Below, piece after piece: positions 54,746-63,856 of a DNA stretch of 64,000 nt; the stretch's first letter is position 1, and each line of letters opens with the position of its first letter. A program made the translations under genes and the position numbers. The DNA is from Paenibacillus nuruki (lineage in GTDB: Bacteria > Bacillota > Bacilli > Paenibacillales > Paenibacillaceae). Below the pieces are notes generated by a model. It had not been told where the DNA came from. It did no database searches and saw only the letters and a program-made list of their open reading frames with translations. The DNA is taken from the NCBI RefSeq assembly GCF_001721045.1, contig NZ_MDER01000034.1, positions 1-64,000 on the forward strand, written 5' to 3'.

Positions 54746-55147
54746 CATTTGATTCAATACTTCGGATAACACAAGACCAAGAGCAATAGCACCTGATATC
54801 ATAGCCGCTTGAGCTGCTAATTCCATAGCGACTGAATAATCATTTTCGACGAACTTACGCATCGCATTGTAAGCAAGCCCTCCCGGAACGAGTGGAATAA
54901 TACCCGCTACACTAAAAATAATGACAGGTGTTTTGTAAATGCGAGCAAAAACCTGACTGATTCCACCTACAATTACCGTCGCAATCAATGAAGCAGACAC
55001 TGGAGTCAACGATTCATACAGTAGCATATAGACCATCCAGCCTAACATTCCTGATATACCACATTGTAGTAAAGAAGCTCGGGGAGCATTGAAAATAATG
55101 CCAAATCCTGCCGAAGCAATAAAGCTGGTGATTAACTGCGCCAGCAT
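54725..55147 (-). CDS. threonine/serine exporter, C-terminal half (ThrE_2/YjjB)
   Basis: 140-residue membrane protein with four helices, corresponding to the second half of Corynebacterium ThrE. PVIIFSVAGIIPLVPGGLAYNAM is diagnostic. It follows the N-terminal-half gene by 29 nt. Two-gene forms are common in Bacilli. Substrate may be threonine, serine or a related acid. Confidence 0.9.
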   Translation of the reverse strand: MLAQLITSFIASAGFGIIFNAPRASLLQCGISGMLGWMVYMLLYESLTPVSASLIATVIVGGISQVFARIYKTPVIIFSVAGIIPLVPGGLAYNAMRKFVENDYSVAMELAAQAAMISGAIALGLVLSEVLNQMIRRVIK

Positions 55148-55176
55148 AATTCATATAACCTTCTCTCATTCTAAAT

Positions 55177-55944
55177 TCAATAAATAAATGTCAGCACAAT
55201 CGCTACCCCTGAGCCAGTGGCAAAAGCAGTTAATAGCGCATCGGCTCCTTTGGAAATACCGGATACCAAATGACCTGCCATCAGATCACGAATCGCATTG
55301 GTAATAAGAAGACCGGGCACAAGTGGCATAATCGAACCGATAATAATCTTATCCAATTGATTACCCCAACCCCAGTTGATAAAGATAGCCGCCAGTAATC
55401 CGATCAGAAAAGCCGCAGATAACTCGGCAAAAAATTTCACTTGTACCCAGCGATGTAAATACAGCGAAGCCGCATAGCCCACACCACCTGCAACCACCGC
55501 AGGTAAGAAATCAGCCCAGCTTCCTTGAAACATAATGCTAAAACATCCACTGGCAATTGCAGCAGCGATAATCCGCATACGAACACTATATTCACCAGGT
55601 GCCGCCTCGATCACTTTTAACAATTCATAAGCTTCATTTACATTCAGTTCGCCACTACTAATGCGGCGTGATACCAGATTCACCTGTGCAATCTTGTGCA
55701 GGTCTGTTGTACGTTCTGCAATCCGTATTAACTTCGCAGGGTCTGTTCCATTTGTAGAAAACATAATTACTGTCGGCGTAACATAACTATGAGATCCAGG
55801 AATCCCCAGCGTCTCTGCAATCCGAATCATTGTATCTTCTACACGATACGTTTCCGCACCACTTTGTAACATAATTTTACCGGCAAGCAGACAGGTATCC
55901 ATAATTTCAAAAATCGCCCGACTGATCGTTGATGGTTGATCCAA
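55177..55944 (-). CDS. threonine/serine exporter, N-terminal half (ThrE/YjjP)
   Basis: 255-residue protein of the ThrE/DUF1212 family. The N-terminal third is cytoplasmic (AGKIMLQSGAETYRVEDTM, the family signature); five membrane segments follow. Start is TTG 55944 with CGGAGAA upstream. The hairpin repeat family (locus B) ends only 16 bp upstream of that start. Confidence 0.9.
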   Translation of the reverse strand: MDQPSTISRAIFEIMDTCLLAGKIMLQSGAETYRVEDTMIRIAETLGIPGSHSYVTPTVIMFSTNGTDPAKLIRIAERTTDLHKIAQVNLVSRRISSGELNVNEAYELLKVIEAAPGEYSVRMRIIAAAIASGCFSIMFQGSWADFLPAVVAGGVGYAASLYLHRWVQVKFFAELSAAFLIGLLAAIFINWGWGNQLDKIIIGSIMPLVPGLLITNAIRDLMAGHLVSGISKGADALLTAFATGSGVAIVLTFIY

Positions 55945-55960
55945 AGCTATTCTCCGTTCT

Positions 55961-56143
55961 CAGCGCTTGGCAGTATAAGCGCGATTCTTCTATTCAAATC
56001 AAAAATGGTTTTTGCAAAGCAAAATATCTTACATCCAGCGCTTGGCAATATAAGCGCGATTCTTCTATTTCAATCAAAAATGATTTTTGCAAAGCAAAAT
56101 ATCTTACATCAGCGCTTGGCAGTACAATCACAATTCTTCTATT
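55961..56143 (-). repeat. hairpin repeat family, locus B (two full and one partial unit)
   Basis: Exact 75-bp tandem units at 55961-56035 and 56036-56110, then a degenerate partial unit to about 56143. Each full unit has GCGCTT-8 nt-AAGCGC and TTTTGC-AAA-GCAAAA hairpins, the same unit as at 24960-25055. Because 75 is divisible by three, the array is open on both strands, but I do not read it as coding. Confidence 0.95.
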
Positions 56144-56352
56144 ATTTCATGTTACAGCATCGTATCATATTATGCTTGATTCTACACAATCATTCAATGG
56201 AAAATGTGAGGTTTATGCGAGTAATGCAGATATCGTGGACAATATCCAAAATTTTTAAGCGAAAATTCAAATTTTTTGCAGAGAACATGTACCGTATTCT
56301 TTAAATAGGAGTATAATGGAAAATAATCTACATCTGATTGGAGGAAAAGAAG

Positions 56353-57060
56353 ATGGGCGAGGTTCTTAAAGAAAGTAAGGTGCTGGAAGAAGTTTTCAAA
56401 GACGGATTTGCCTTAGAACAAGTCAAATTATGGAGAGGCCAGAGACGTAATCTTGCTTTTTATACCAAGTCTATCGGGGAACTGCGTGTGATAACCGGCA
56501 AGATTGTAGCCGATGATCCATACAGCTTGATCGAATCGACACCTTTTGTACAGACTTTCCCCACAGGTTCTTTTCCAATAGAATTATCGATTGCACGTAT
56601 TACCGATCCTACAGATCGGCATAAAGATCATGTAGATGAACGCATTGCATTTGCACGTATTACCTTTAATTCCAATCCTGTAGCAAGATGGGTAGGCGCA
56701 GAGCGTGAAGTTCAAGCCGATGCTAATTTGTATCAGCTCGATGAACATGCACGTTGGGGATATGCAGTCGATTCAGGCACAGGTAGCTTTTTGGATGCTG
56801 AAGCGTATGCATGGCTTGCTTTTCAACAAGAACAAGAAAATCCTGAAGTGGCTCAAGAGTTGATGGAAGCATGGGAACTTGCAGCCGAAGAATCATATCT
56901 TCATACACGAAGCTGGCTTGTTCAAGAACTGGATAATGGACACAATATTGCGCTGTTTTCTAGCGGGTTTGGCAATGGAATTTATCATAGTTATATCGGT
57001 TATGATAGTGAAGGCAATTGTGTACAATTGTTAACAGACTTTAATGTATATCCTGATTAA
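56353..57060 (+). CDS. DUF4241-domain protein
   Basis: 235-residue cytoplasmic protein of unknown function. PTGSFPIELSIARI, RIAFARITFNSNPVARW, WGYAVDSGTGSFLDAEAY and FSSGFGNGIYHSYIGYD are the DUF4241 features, including a Gly-rich loop. The ATG at 56353 follows GGAGGAAAAG; the upstream TTG lies in that site. Monocistronic. Confidence 0.88.
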   Translation: MGEVLKESKVLEEVFKDGFALEQVKLWRGQRRNLAFYTKSIGELRVITGKIVADDPYSLIESTPFVQTFPTGSFPIELSIARITDPTDRHKDHVDERIAFARITFNSNPVARWVGAEREVQADANLYQLDEHARWGYAVDSGTGSFLDAEAYAWLAFQQEQENPEVAQELMEAWELAAEESYLHTRSWLVQELDNGHNIALFSSGFGNGIYHSYIGYDSEGNCVQLLTDFNVYPD

Positions 57061-57155
57061 ATCATAAAGTGAAGCCGGGTGAAGTGATTCATCCGGCTAT
57101 ACGTGTGTAATAAATAACATGGGTGATACGAAAGTAACCATAAAAAAGGATGTGA

Positions 57156-57599
57156 ATGTCAATGAGTAATTTAGATCGTGCTATTATTCTTGCAACCCGA
57201 GCGCATTCCGGACAAATAGACAAATCAGGGCTACCTTATATTTTACATCCATTGCGTGTGATGTTAAAAATGACTACAGAAGAAGAACGAATTATTGCTG
57301 TATTGCATGATGTGTTAGAAGATACAGATGTAACCGCTCATGATCTATCTGCTGAAGGCTTTTCCGATGAAATTGTAGAAGCTGTACAAGCGTTAAGTCG
57401 TAGCGAAGACGAGGACTATCATGAATTTGTAAAGCGTGCCAAAAAAAATTCGTTAGCTCGTCCAGTAAAAATTGCTGATATTGAAGATAATATGGACCCA
57501 TCTCGTATTTTGAGTTCAACCGACAAAGATATGGAACGGATCAGTAAGTATGGCAAAGCACTGGATGAATTAATGACCGAGGAGAATCCGACCCATTGA
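57156..57599 (+). CDS. RSH-type HD hydrolase (MESH1-like)
   Basis: 147-residue single-domain HD protein. Residues ATRAHSGQIDKSG, ILHPLRV (His31), LHDVLEDT (His51-Asp52) and KIADIEDNM (Asp) match the ppGpp-hydrolase half of RelA/SpoT; no synthetase domain is present. It could degrade (p)ppGpp or another nucleotide. AAGGA precedes the ATG. It overlaps the next gene by 4 nt. Confidence 0.82.
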   Translation: MSMSNLDRAIILATRAHSGQIDKSGLPYILHPLRVMLKMTTEEERIIAVLHDVLEDTDVTAHDLSAEGFSDEIVEAVQALSRSEDEDYHEFVKRAKKNSLARPVKIADIEDNMDPSRILSSTDKDMERISKYGKALDELMTEENPTH

Positions 57600-58339
57600 A
57601 TCCACAACAAATAGGTATCTTTTTTGACGTTGATGATACATTATACGATCATTTGCAACCGCTGTTCGAAGCGTTGCAACAGGTGATTCCACAGCAACAG
57701 GAATCGTTGTCGTATAGTGATGTATATCAACGTTTTCGTTATTATAGTGAAGTATTAGTATCGCCTCAGAATCCTCAGGCACTTCCTTTAGAAGAAATGC
57801 GTTACCAGCGCTTTATATTGACATTAAAGGAATTTGAGATTGAGATTACGGAGGAACAAGCGAAGCAAATGCAGGCTGTATATATAGGCTCACAGTATAA
57901 TATTCGTCCTTACGACGGAGTTGTAGAGTTGATTCATGAATTGATGGATCAAGGCTATACAGTTGGTCTATTAACCAACGGCCCTGCGGAGCATCAATGG
58001 AAAAAGATTTGCGCATTACATATGGATCAAGTTTTTGCGCGTGATCGAATATTTATTTCAGGTGAGGTGGGTCTAGAAAAACCAGATCCAGCTATATTTA
58101 ATTATGTTAATCGGTTGACGGATACCAAGCCTGAACATAGTTTCTTTATTGGCGATTCGTGGCGTAATGATGTTGTGGGTGCAGTAAGTGCTCACTGGCA
58201 TATGATCTGGTTCAATGCCCGTCATGCTCCTCGTGAATCGAATCATCAACCGGATACAGAAGCCCTAAATTATACTGAAATCCGTACACAATTGTTAGCG
58301 ATGATTGCCAAGCAGTTCGATTCATCGTCAATAGATTGA
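57596..58339 (+). CDS. HAD-superfamily hydrolase (subfamily IA)
   Basis: 247-residue phosphatase. Motif I is FFDVDDTLYDH (residues 9-19); motif II TNGPAEHQ; motif III Lys in GLEKPDP; motif IV GDSWRNDVVGA. Cap type C1. The TTG start at 57596 overlaps the stop of the RSH-like gene, so the two are translationally coupled. YjjG/GS1-like; nucleotide monophosphates are plausible substrates. Confidence 0.88.
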   Translation: MNPQQIGIFFDVDDTLYDHLQPLFEALQQVIPQQQESLSYSDVYQRFRYYSEVLVSPQNPQALPLEEMRYQRFILTLKEFEIEITEEQAKQMQAVYIGSQYNIRPYDGVVELIHELMDQGYTVGLLTNGPAEHQWKKICALHMDQVFARDRIFISGEVGLEKPDPAIFNYVNRLTDTKPEHSFFIGDSWRNDVVGAVSAHWHMIWFNARHAPRESNHQPDTEALNYTEIRTQLLAMIAKQFDSSSID

Positions 58340-58358
58340 ATTTGAAATAAGTAAATTT

Positions 58359-58397
58359 AAAAAAAGCAAAGACATAGATCATGTCTTTGCTTTTTTT
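58359..58397. terminator. bidirectional terminator
   Basis: AAAAAAAGCAAAGACAT pairs with ATGTCTTTGCTTTTTTT around a 5-nt loop, between convergent genes. Confidence 0.93.
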
Positions 58398-58419
58398 ATC
58401 TTATTCTGTTAGTTAAGAA

Positions 58420-59406
58420 CTATTTGGAATCAGCAGGGAAGATCAGACCAAGTTGGCGACGAGCTTCGTCCATAATTTCAAACGTAATCAACGAATGTTC
58501 CCATGAATTAATACTTGATTGTTGTCTACCTTCTATAATCAGGTTCAAGAATTCACGAATCTCGTAATACATTGGTGGCTCGGATTGACTTACATTAATC
58601 TCTTCTTCATATCCTCCACGATACGTGATCGTAATTTGTTGAGGCTCACTGATCTTGTCGATGCGTACACTACCTAATTCGCCTTGAATTTCAGACGGAA
58701 GCGAAGAATCGGTGATTTTGGAATACATGACTACAGCATCCATTTCATCATAAGACAAAATAATACTGCCTTCACCATCTACACCGGATTCTAACATGAC
58801 ACCTGTCGCTTTCACTTCATTCGGACGACCAAACATCACTGCAAGCGGATACAGACAATAAACCCCGAGATCCATCAAAGCGCCATTGGAGAATTCAGGT
58901 TTGAACGCATTTTGGATATTGCCTTCTTTGTAAGCATCGTAACGAGAAGAATATTGACCATAATTAGCAAAATAACGGCGGACTTGCCCGATACGATACA
59001 AATTATCGTGAATCGCAATATGATTCGGCATCATCGTTGATTTCATGGCTTCCATCAAAGTAACGTTATTTTGCTTCGCTGCTTCGATCATAGCAGTCAC
59101 TTCCGTTACATTAGACGCCAGTGGCTTTTCACATAGGACATGCTTGCCATGATTCATACATAGAATAGCTTGCTCGGCATGAAAAGAATTAGGGCTAGCA
59201 ATATAGACGGCATCTACCTGTCCACTTTCTAGCATAGCTGTAATATCTGTAAACACATGTGGAATATCATGTTTACCACCAAATTGTTCTGCTCGTTCAA
59301 GCGTACGTGAGTAAAGGGAAGTAATCTGCAAGTCATCATTACGTTGTGCAGCATCAATAAATCGCTCTGTTATAAAATTAGTGCCTATAATACCAAACCG
59401 GATCAT
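58420..59406 (-). CDS. Gfo/Idh/MocA-family oxidoreductase
   Basis: 328-residue NAD(P)-dependent sugar or inositol dehydrogenase-like protein. Rossmann motif GIIGTNFITERFIDAA; the family Lys is in HVLCEKPLASNV. The C-terminal alpha/beta domain is complete. The ATG at 59406 follows AGAGAGGA. Substrate unknown; no sugar operon is adjacent. Confidence 0.9.
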   Translation of the reverse strand: MIRFGIIGTNFITERFIDAAQRNDDLQITSLYSRTLERAEQFGGKHDIPHVFTDITAMLESGQVDAVYIASPNSFHAEQAILCMNHGKHVLCEKPLASNVTEVTAMIEAAKQNNVTLMEAMKSTMMPNHIAIHDNLYRIGQVRRYFANYGQYSSRYDAYKEGNIQNAFKPEFSNGALMDLGVYCLYPLAVMFGRPNEVKATGVMLESGVDGEGSIILSYDEMDAVVMYSKITDSSLPSEIQGELGSVRIDKISEPQQITITYRGGYEEEINVSQSEPPMYYEIREFLNLIIEGRQQSSINSWEHSLITFEIMDEARRQLGLIFPADSK

Positions 59407-59682
59407 GGAATCGTCCTCTCTATTCGTCATATATGGGTACCCCGAAATATGTACGGATACATGTATTCAATATACAATATTATACCCGAGTCACCCGTGA
59501 TATGACAAAGCATGTTTGAAAAAGAAACAAGATTCATTAGAAGTATCTTATCTAGTTGCTTGATCTGAGTAAATAAACAGTGATATTGATCTTATTCGCC
59601 AATCTTTTTGTCGCATAGTAAATGAATCGTCGCCAAACAGGGTAAAAGACAGTATACGATGATTGATCAGGAGGGCATATCA

Positions 59683-60339
59683 GTGAATATAGAAGTGAAT
59701 AAAGTATCTTGGGATCAGTCTTTACGTGAAGTGATGGAACAATTAGGTAAAGCAGAACCTACACCGGGCGGAGGTAGTGTATCTGCGATTGTAGCAGCGC
59801 TAGGTGCGGCAATGACTTCGATGACCGCCCACTTTTCACAGGGAGAAGAGTATAAAGAAGTACAAGTAGAAGTGGAACAAGCATTACAAGATATGGCGAA
59901 GATCAGAAGTGCTTGTGAACACTTGATGGATGAAGATATGGAATCGTTTGGACAATATATTGAAGCATTGCGACTCCCATATCGTACGGAAAAAGAACAG
60001 CATGACCGCAAAGAAACACTTCAAACGATGAAAATCCAATCGATCGATATTCCACTACAATTAATGGAATGCTGTCTGTATGGTCTATATAGCGCTTCAC
60101 CGCTGATTGAGATCTGTAATCGAACAGTGCTCTCTGATGTAGGCATTAGTCTTATTTTGTTCGAAGCGGCAGCACAGTCTTTATCGTTAACTGTACAGAT
60201 TAATCTGGTGACACTTCCCGATGAAGAGCATCAACGTTATTATGAGCAACGTGCAGACCTGTTAATGCAGAAAATAAACAAACTTAAACAAACATTATTA
60301 GTACAAGTGCAACAACGTATCGCTAGTGATCATGCATAG
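59683..60339 (+). CDS. FtcD-like cyclodeaminase/cyclohydrolase
   Basis: 218-residue protein of the formiminotransferase-cyclodeaminase family. ATPGGGSVSAIVAALGAAMTSM, in the form TPGGGSVSA here, is the folate-binding loop. The helical fold and length match FchA methenyl-THF cyclohydrolases and stand-alone cyclodeaminases. GTG at 59683 follows GGAGGG by 7 nt; the ATG at 59659 lies before the site. Works on one-carbon folates, like purU. Confidence 0.87.
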   Translation: MNIEVNKVSWDQSLREVMEQLGKAEPTPGGGSVSAIVAALGAAMTSMTAHFSQGEEYKEVQVEVEQALQDMAKIRSACEHLMDEDMESFGQYIEALRLPYRTEKEQHDRKETLQTMKIQSIDIPLQLMECCLYGLYSASPLIEICNRTVLSDVGISLILFEAAAQSLSLTVQINLVTLPDEEHQRYYEQRADLLMQKINKLKQTLLVQVQQRIASDHA

Positions 60340-60375
60340 ACAATCCAAATCATCAGATTGATTTCAAATGTTAAC

Positions 60376-60425
60376 AAAAGCTCCAAACGGACTCACTGTA
60401 CCGAAAGGGAGTCGTTTGGAGCTTT
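60376..60425. terminator. bidirectional terminator
   Basis: AAAAGCTCCAAACG(G)ACTC pairs with GAGTCGTTTGGAGCTTTT around a loop, between convergent genes. Confidence 0.9.
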
Positions 60426-60435
60426 TGATGTTTTT

Positions 60436-60942
60436 TTACAGATTATCGTAGGTATTGCCATAGGCAAAGTTCAAGCTATAGTTTTGATAATAACTTTCAT
60501 TTTCCAGCGAGTTTACACCGTCAAAACTACCTACATATAGAATCTGCTGTCCACGAACAAGCCATTCTAACCCGTGTTCTACTTCCCAATCACATTCGAG
60601 TTCAACATGAACAATAGGTTCTGTATGCTCTGGGAGGTGTTCGACGATCAAAGCAGTAGGCTTGATATATTTCAAAATCTCCAACGGCTCCTGAATAGAA
60701 GGGGCTTCAACATCACCCACATATTCGCAAAAGCTAATGCAGTAATCCCAAGAAAACTGACATAATGAAGCAATAACGTGTTCGTCTAAATGGTTAAAAG
60801 CCAGTACAGCCACTTCTGCTTGTTCTGTAGAAATATCCAGATCGTAAGCGATCACAGACACCTCAGATTGAAAAAGAGAAGAGTGAAACTGAGCTTCCCA
60901 GTCCTGCTCATGGCGCTGAATATGAGTTAAATGTTCACTCAT
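60436..60942 (-). CDS. hypothetical protein (DUF6985-like end)
   Basis: 168-residue acidic cytoplasmic protein. The C-terminal portion ECDWEVEHGLEWLVRGQQILYVG resembles the DUF6985/DUF2262-type motif with conserved CDWDEEHGL. The rest is unassigned. Start ATG 60942. It follows speD by 6 nt, so the two may be cotranscribed. Function unknown. Confidence 0.65.
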   Translation of the reverse strand: MSEHLTHIQRHEQDWEAQFHSSLFQSEVSVIAYDLDISTEQAEVAVLAFNHLDEHVIASLCQFSWDYCISFCEYVGDVEAPSIQEPLEILKYIKPTALIVEHLPEHTEPIVHVELECDWEVEHGLEWLVRGQQILYVGSFDGVNSLENESYYQNYSLNFAYGNTYDNL

Positions 60943-60948
60943 GATTCA

Positions 60949-61770
60949 CTATACGGAACGATCTGTATTCATATTTTTGGCGTAATAGATTTCGTCCATT
61001 TCCATTTTGAGACGTTGAGTAATTTGATCTTGATCTTCTTCAGTCAATGTTTCTTTGGTATAGCCGAATAAATAATTATCCAGATCGAATTTTTTTAATT
61101 TACATTTCGTATGGAAAATATTTTCTTGATATACGTTCACATCGATCATATCGTATGTGTCTTTGATCTCAGATGGAATGTAGTTCTGAATAGAACTAAT
61201 ATCATGATCGATAAAGAGTTTATGTCCATGAATATCGCGCGTAAATCCGCGTACTCGATAATCCATTGTCATAATATCAGTATCAAAAGAGTGAATGAGG
61301 AAGTTTAGCGCTTTAAGTGGTGAAATCTCGCCACAAGTAGATACATCAACATCCGCACGGAACGTACTGATACCTTCATCAGGATGATATTCAGGATACG
61401 TATGCACGGTAATATGACTTTTATCCAGATGCATGAGTACATGCTCTGGTAATGGACCAGGCGATTCTTCGAAAGAAGCGTTAGGTGCTGTCTCTACCGG
61501 ACCTTCAGAGATCAACATCGTTACACTTGCACCTTGTGGAATATAATCTTGCTTCGCCACATTCAGCACATGAGCTCCAATAATATCACATACATTCGTT
61601 AAGATTTTGCCCAAACGATCTGCATTGTATTGTTCATCAATATAAGCCAAATATGCTTCACGCTCTTCTTTCGTGCGTGTATAACAAATATCGTACATAT
61701 TAAAGCTTAATGATTTAGTCAAGTTGTTAAAATTATGAAGCTGAATTCGCTGTTGCGGTGTCAATCCCAT
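60949..61770 (-). CDS. speD: S-adenosylmethionine decarboxylase proenzyme
   Basis: 273-residue enzyme of the E. coli-type SpeD class that makes decarboxylated SAM for spermidine synthesis. The self-cleavage Ser, which becomes the pyruvoyl group, is in [13 protein letters not shown]; the conserved Cys is in [10 protein letters not shown]. Full length for the long class. GAGGGGGAATAC precedes the ATG. No speE (aminopropyltransferase) is in the window. Confidence 0.95.
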   Translation of the reverse strand: MGLTPQQRIQLHNFNNLTKSLSFNMYDICYTRTKEEREAYLAYIDEQYNADRLGKILTNVCDIIGAHVLNVAKQDYIPQGASVTMLISEGPVETAPNASFEESPGPLPEHVLMHLDKSHITVHTYPEYHPDEGISTFRADVDVSTCGEISPLKALNFLIHSFDTDIMTMDYRVRGFTRDIHGHKLFIDHDISSIQNYIPSEIKDTYDMIDVNVYQENIFHTKCKLKKFDLDNYLFGYTKETLTEEDQDQITQRLKMEMDEIYYAKNMNTDRSV

Positions 61771-62161
61771 TTGTATTCCCCCTCAGTGTTGATCTCCATA
61801 GAAATGGCGATAAAATGCTATTTTAACGATGATTCTATATGTCTTATTAGTATATACAGTGATGTTGTACTTTTAATAAGGAAAGAATCAAATACTTTTA
61901 CTATACCCAATCTGTACATATAAAAACAGCAGGCACTAAAACCTATATTATAACATAACACTCCATATGGATATATCTGCACTAGAAAAACCAATTTTAT
62001 TTTCTCTGTCAATGAAGTGTGTAAAATGTAGAATAAAAGTAGAACATACATCAAGCCTATGTTTATAGCGTTCTATAACCACTTTAATAACAAAAAGACC
62101 ATTTCCTTTAACGTACAAAGAAAATGGTCTTTTGCTGTAACGTAAACATGCACTATCAAAA
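61771..62161. other. intergenic region upstream of speD
   Basis: 390 bp, A+T rich. It holds the terminator at 62092-62133 and presumably the speD promoter. I see no RNA motif; small open frames here look random. Confidence 0.5.
62092..62133 (-). terminator. terminator of the gene at 62162
   Basis: AAAAGACCATTTCCTTT pairs with AAAGAAAATGGTCTTTT around 7 nt, T-run on the leftward strand. Confidence 0.88.
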
Positions 62162-62677
62162 TTAAGCTTGAGTCTGTGGCTTAAATCCTTCGTCTTTGAG
62201 ATAGTTGCCTGCTTCACTACGAGATTCGAAAGCCATATCTAAATTCAGACCTGAATACACGCACCACATCTCATCTTCATATTTCAGCGTTAAAATATGT
62301 CCATCTTCATCGATCCATGTACCGCCTGTAGAAGTGGTAGTAGCTAATTTGAAAGAAGCTGTAGCTTCTGCTTGCTCTTTCGATTCTACTGCTTTGTGGT
62401 TATATGACATCGCTTTGATCGTTTCATCTAATAATGTGCGTAATTGTTCTTCTGAATAATCACGGATATTGACGAATCCTTTATCATCAGTCTGGTAGTT
62501 ATGCAGTAGACCCGCATAAATGTAACCATTACCGTTCGGATGAATATGGAAAGCGACAATCTTTTTCTCATAGGCACTGTCTTCATAATGGAAATTCACA
62601 CGACCGAGAGAAACATCTTTGCGTTGCAATTGCGGATACGATTGTAGCAGTTCAAGCTTTTTTTCAAAATTAAGCAT
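62162..62677 (-). CDS. hypothetical protein
   Basis: 171-residue soluble protein without a family I recognise. It starts at ATG 62677 with AGGAGGC upstream. RVNFHYEDSAYEKKIVAFHIHPNGNGYIYA and a C-terminal part with WIDEDGHILTLKYEDEMW suggest a compact alpha/beta fold. It lies downstream of the rluA-type gene with a terminator between. Function unknown. Confidence 0.75.
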   Translation of the reverse strand: MLNFEKKLELLQSYPQLQRKDVSLGRVNFHYEDSAYEKKIVAFHIHPNGNGYIYAGLLHNYQTDDKGFVNIRDYSEEQLRTLLDETIKAMSYNHKAVESKEQAEATASFKLATTTSTGGTWIDEDGHILTLKYEDEMWCVYSGLNLDMAFESRSEAGNYLKDEGFKPQTQA

Positions 62678-62739
62678 AATTGCCTCCTGTGAGTGTTGAG
62701 TAGTGGTGATTATAACATAGATAAAAAGCGATAAGCATT

Positions 62740-62770
62740 AAAAAACAGGTGCAATTCAGCACCTGTTTTC
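62740..62770 (-). terminator. terminator of the pseudouridine synthase gene
   Basis: AAAACAGGTGC pairs with GCACCTGTTTT around 6 nt. Confidence 0.88.
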
Positions 62771-62790
62771 GTAACAGCATACATGATGAC

Positions 62791-63819
62791 TTATTTGGAT
62801 TCAGGCGCATCTTTAAAAGGATGCTTGAAGCTTTTAGGAATATCCGTTTCGAAGCGCATCGTTTCACCTGTTACTGGATGAATAAAGGAGAGTACGCGTG
62901 CATGGAGTCCAAGACGACCGACACCTTGAGCGCGAGCACCGTACTTTTTGTCACCTACGATAGGATGTCCTAGATCTTCCATATGAACACGAATCTGGTT
63001 TTTGCGTCCTGTTTCTAAGCGAACTTCCAATAAAGAGTATTCTCTTGTTTTTTGCAATCGTTTGAAATGAGTGACTGCGTGTTGTCCACCATTATCATGC
63101 GAGTTGGAGAACATTTTGAGCGTTTTGCTTTCTTTCAGCCAAGAGGAGATCGTTCCTTCAGGCTTTTTCACTTCGCCTTCAACAAGAGCCACATAAGTAC
63201 GTTCTTCTACGCTCTCACGCCATGTGTTCTGCAATTGTTGTTGAACATCATGAGATTTGGCAAACATCATGACACCGGATGTATCTCGATCTAACCGATG
63301 AACCACAAAGATACGTTGCTCAGGATCAGTCGCACGAACATGCTCGGTTAATTGACGATAAGCAGTGACATCTTTTTCTTTATCTGATGCGATAGAGAGT
63401 AGTCCAGCATCTTTGTGAATCACAATTAAATGCTCATCTTCAAACATAATCGATAGGCCGACCATAGCAGGTGCGGCGACCGGTGGTTCTTTATGAACCA
63501 TCACTTCTTGACCGGGACGAAGCATATGATTGTACGCTGTAACGGTTCTTTCATTAATAATGACCTGACCACGCGCCAATATCGATTTCACCGAGTTACG
63601 GCTGATATTTGTAAGATTGTCCAGTAAAAAAGGAAGAAGTTCTGTCGCTTCTTTGACTGTATAGATCGTAGGTGGAATCGGTTTACTGCGATAGGAACCA
63701 TTGCGAGAAGACGTGCTTTTCGCTTTGGATGCATGAGCGGTCGGTTTACCTTTATGACCGGATTTTGTTGGTTTTGAGCGATTTGAAGATGAATTTGAAC
63801 GGGAATTATTTTTTTGCAT
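62791..63819 (-). CDS. RluA-family pseudouridine synthase
   Basis: 342-residue RNA-modifying enzyme that isomerises uridine in rRNA or tRNA. The ATG at 63819 follows AGGAGG. The N-terminal 45 residues are basic and Ser/Lys rich, unusually long and probably disordered. An S4 domain spans about 50-120 (SRNSVKSILARGQVIINERTV). The catalytic Asp is in HRLDRDTSGVMMFAKS. NQIRVHMEDLGHPIVGDKKYG is the family C-terminal motif. Site specificity cannot be assigned. Confidence 0.93.
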   Translation of the reverse strand: MQKNNSRSNSSSNRSKPTKSGHKGKPTAHASKAKSTSSRNGSYRSKPIPPTIYTVKEATELLPFLLDNLTNISRNSVKSILARGQVIINERTVTAYNHMLRPGQEVMVHKEPPVAAPAMVGLSIMFEDEHLIVIHKDAGLLSIASDKEKDVTAYRQLTEHVRATDPEQRIFVVHRLDRDTSGVMMFAKSHDVQQQLQNTWRESVEERTYVALVEGEVKKPEGTISSWLKESKTLKMFSNSHDNGGQHAVTHFKRLQKTREYSLLEVRLETGRKNQIRVHMEDLGHPIVGDKKYGARAQGVGRLGLHARVLSFIHPVTGETMRFETDIPKSFKHPFKDAPESK

Positions 63820-63856
63820 AAGCTGTAAGCCTCCTGTAATTAACCCCTTCACTATA

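Noticed and set aside
55961-56143. CRISPR array
   Set aside because: Units are directly adjacent with no unique spacers, and no cas genes are present.
55929-56304. Two overlapping rightward frames with a 25-residue repeat
   Set aside because: They are by-products of the 75-bp repeat, which is divisible by three and free of stops; no ribosome-binding site and no recognisable protein.
61735-62217. Several frames of 60-90 residues upstream of speD
   Set aside because: Overlap each other on both strands and the terminator at 62092; no supporting start signals.
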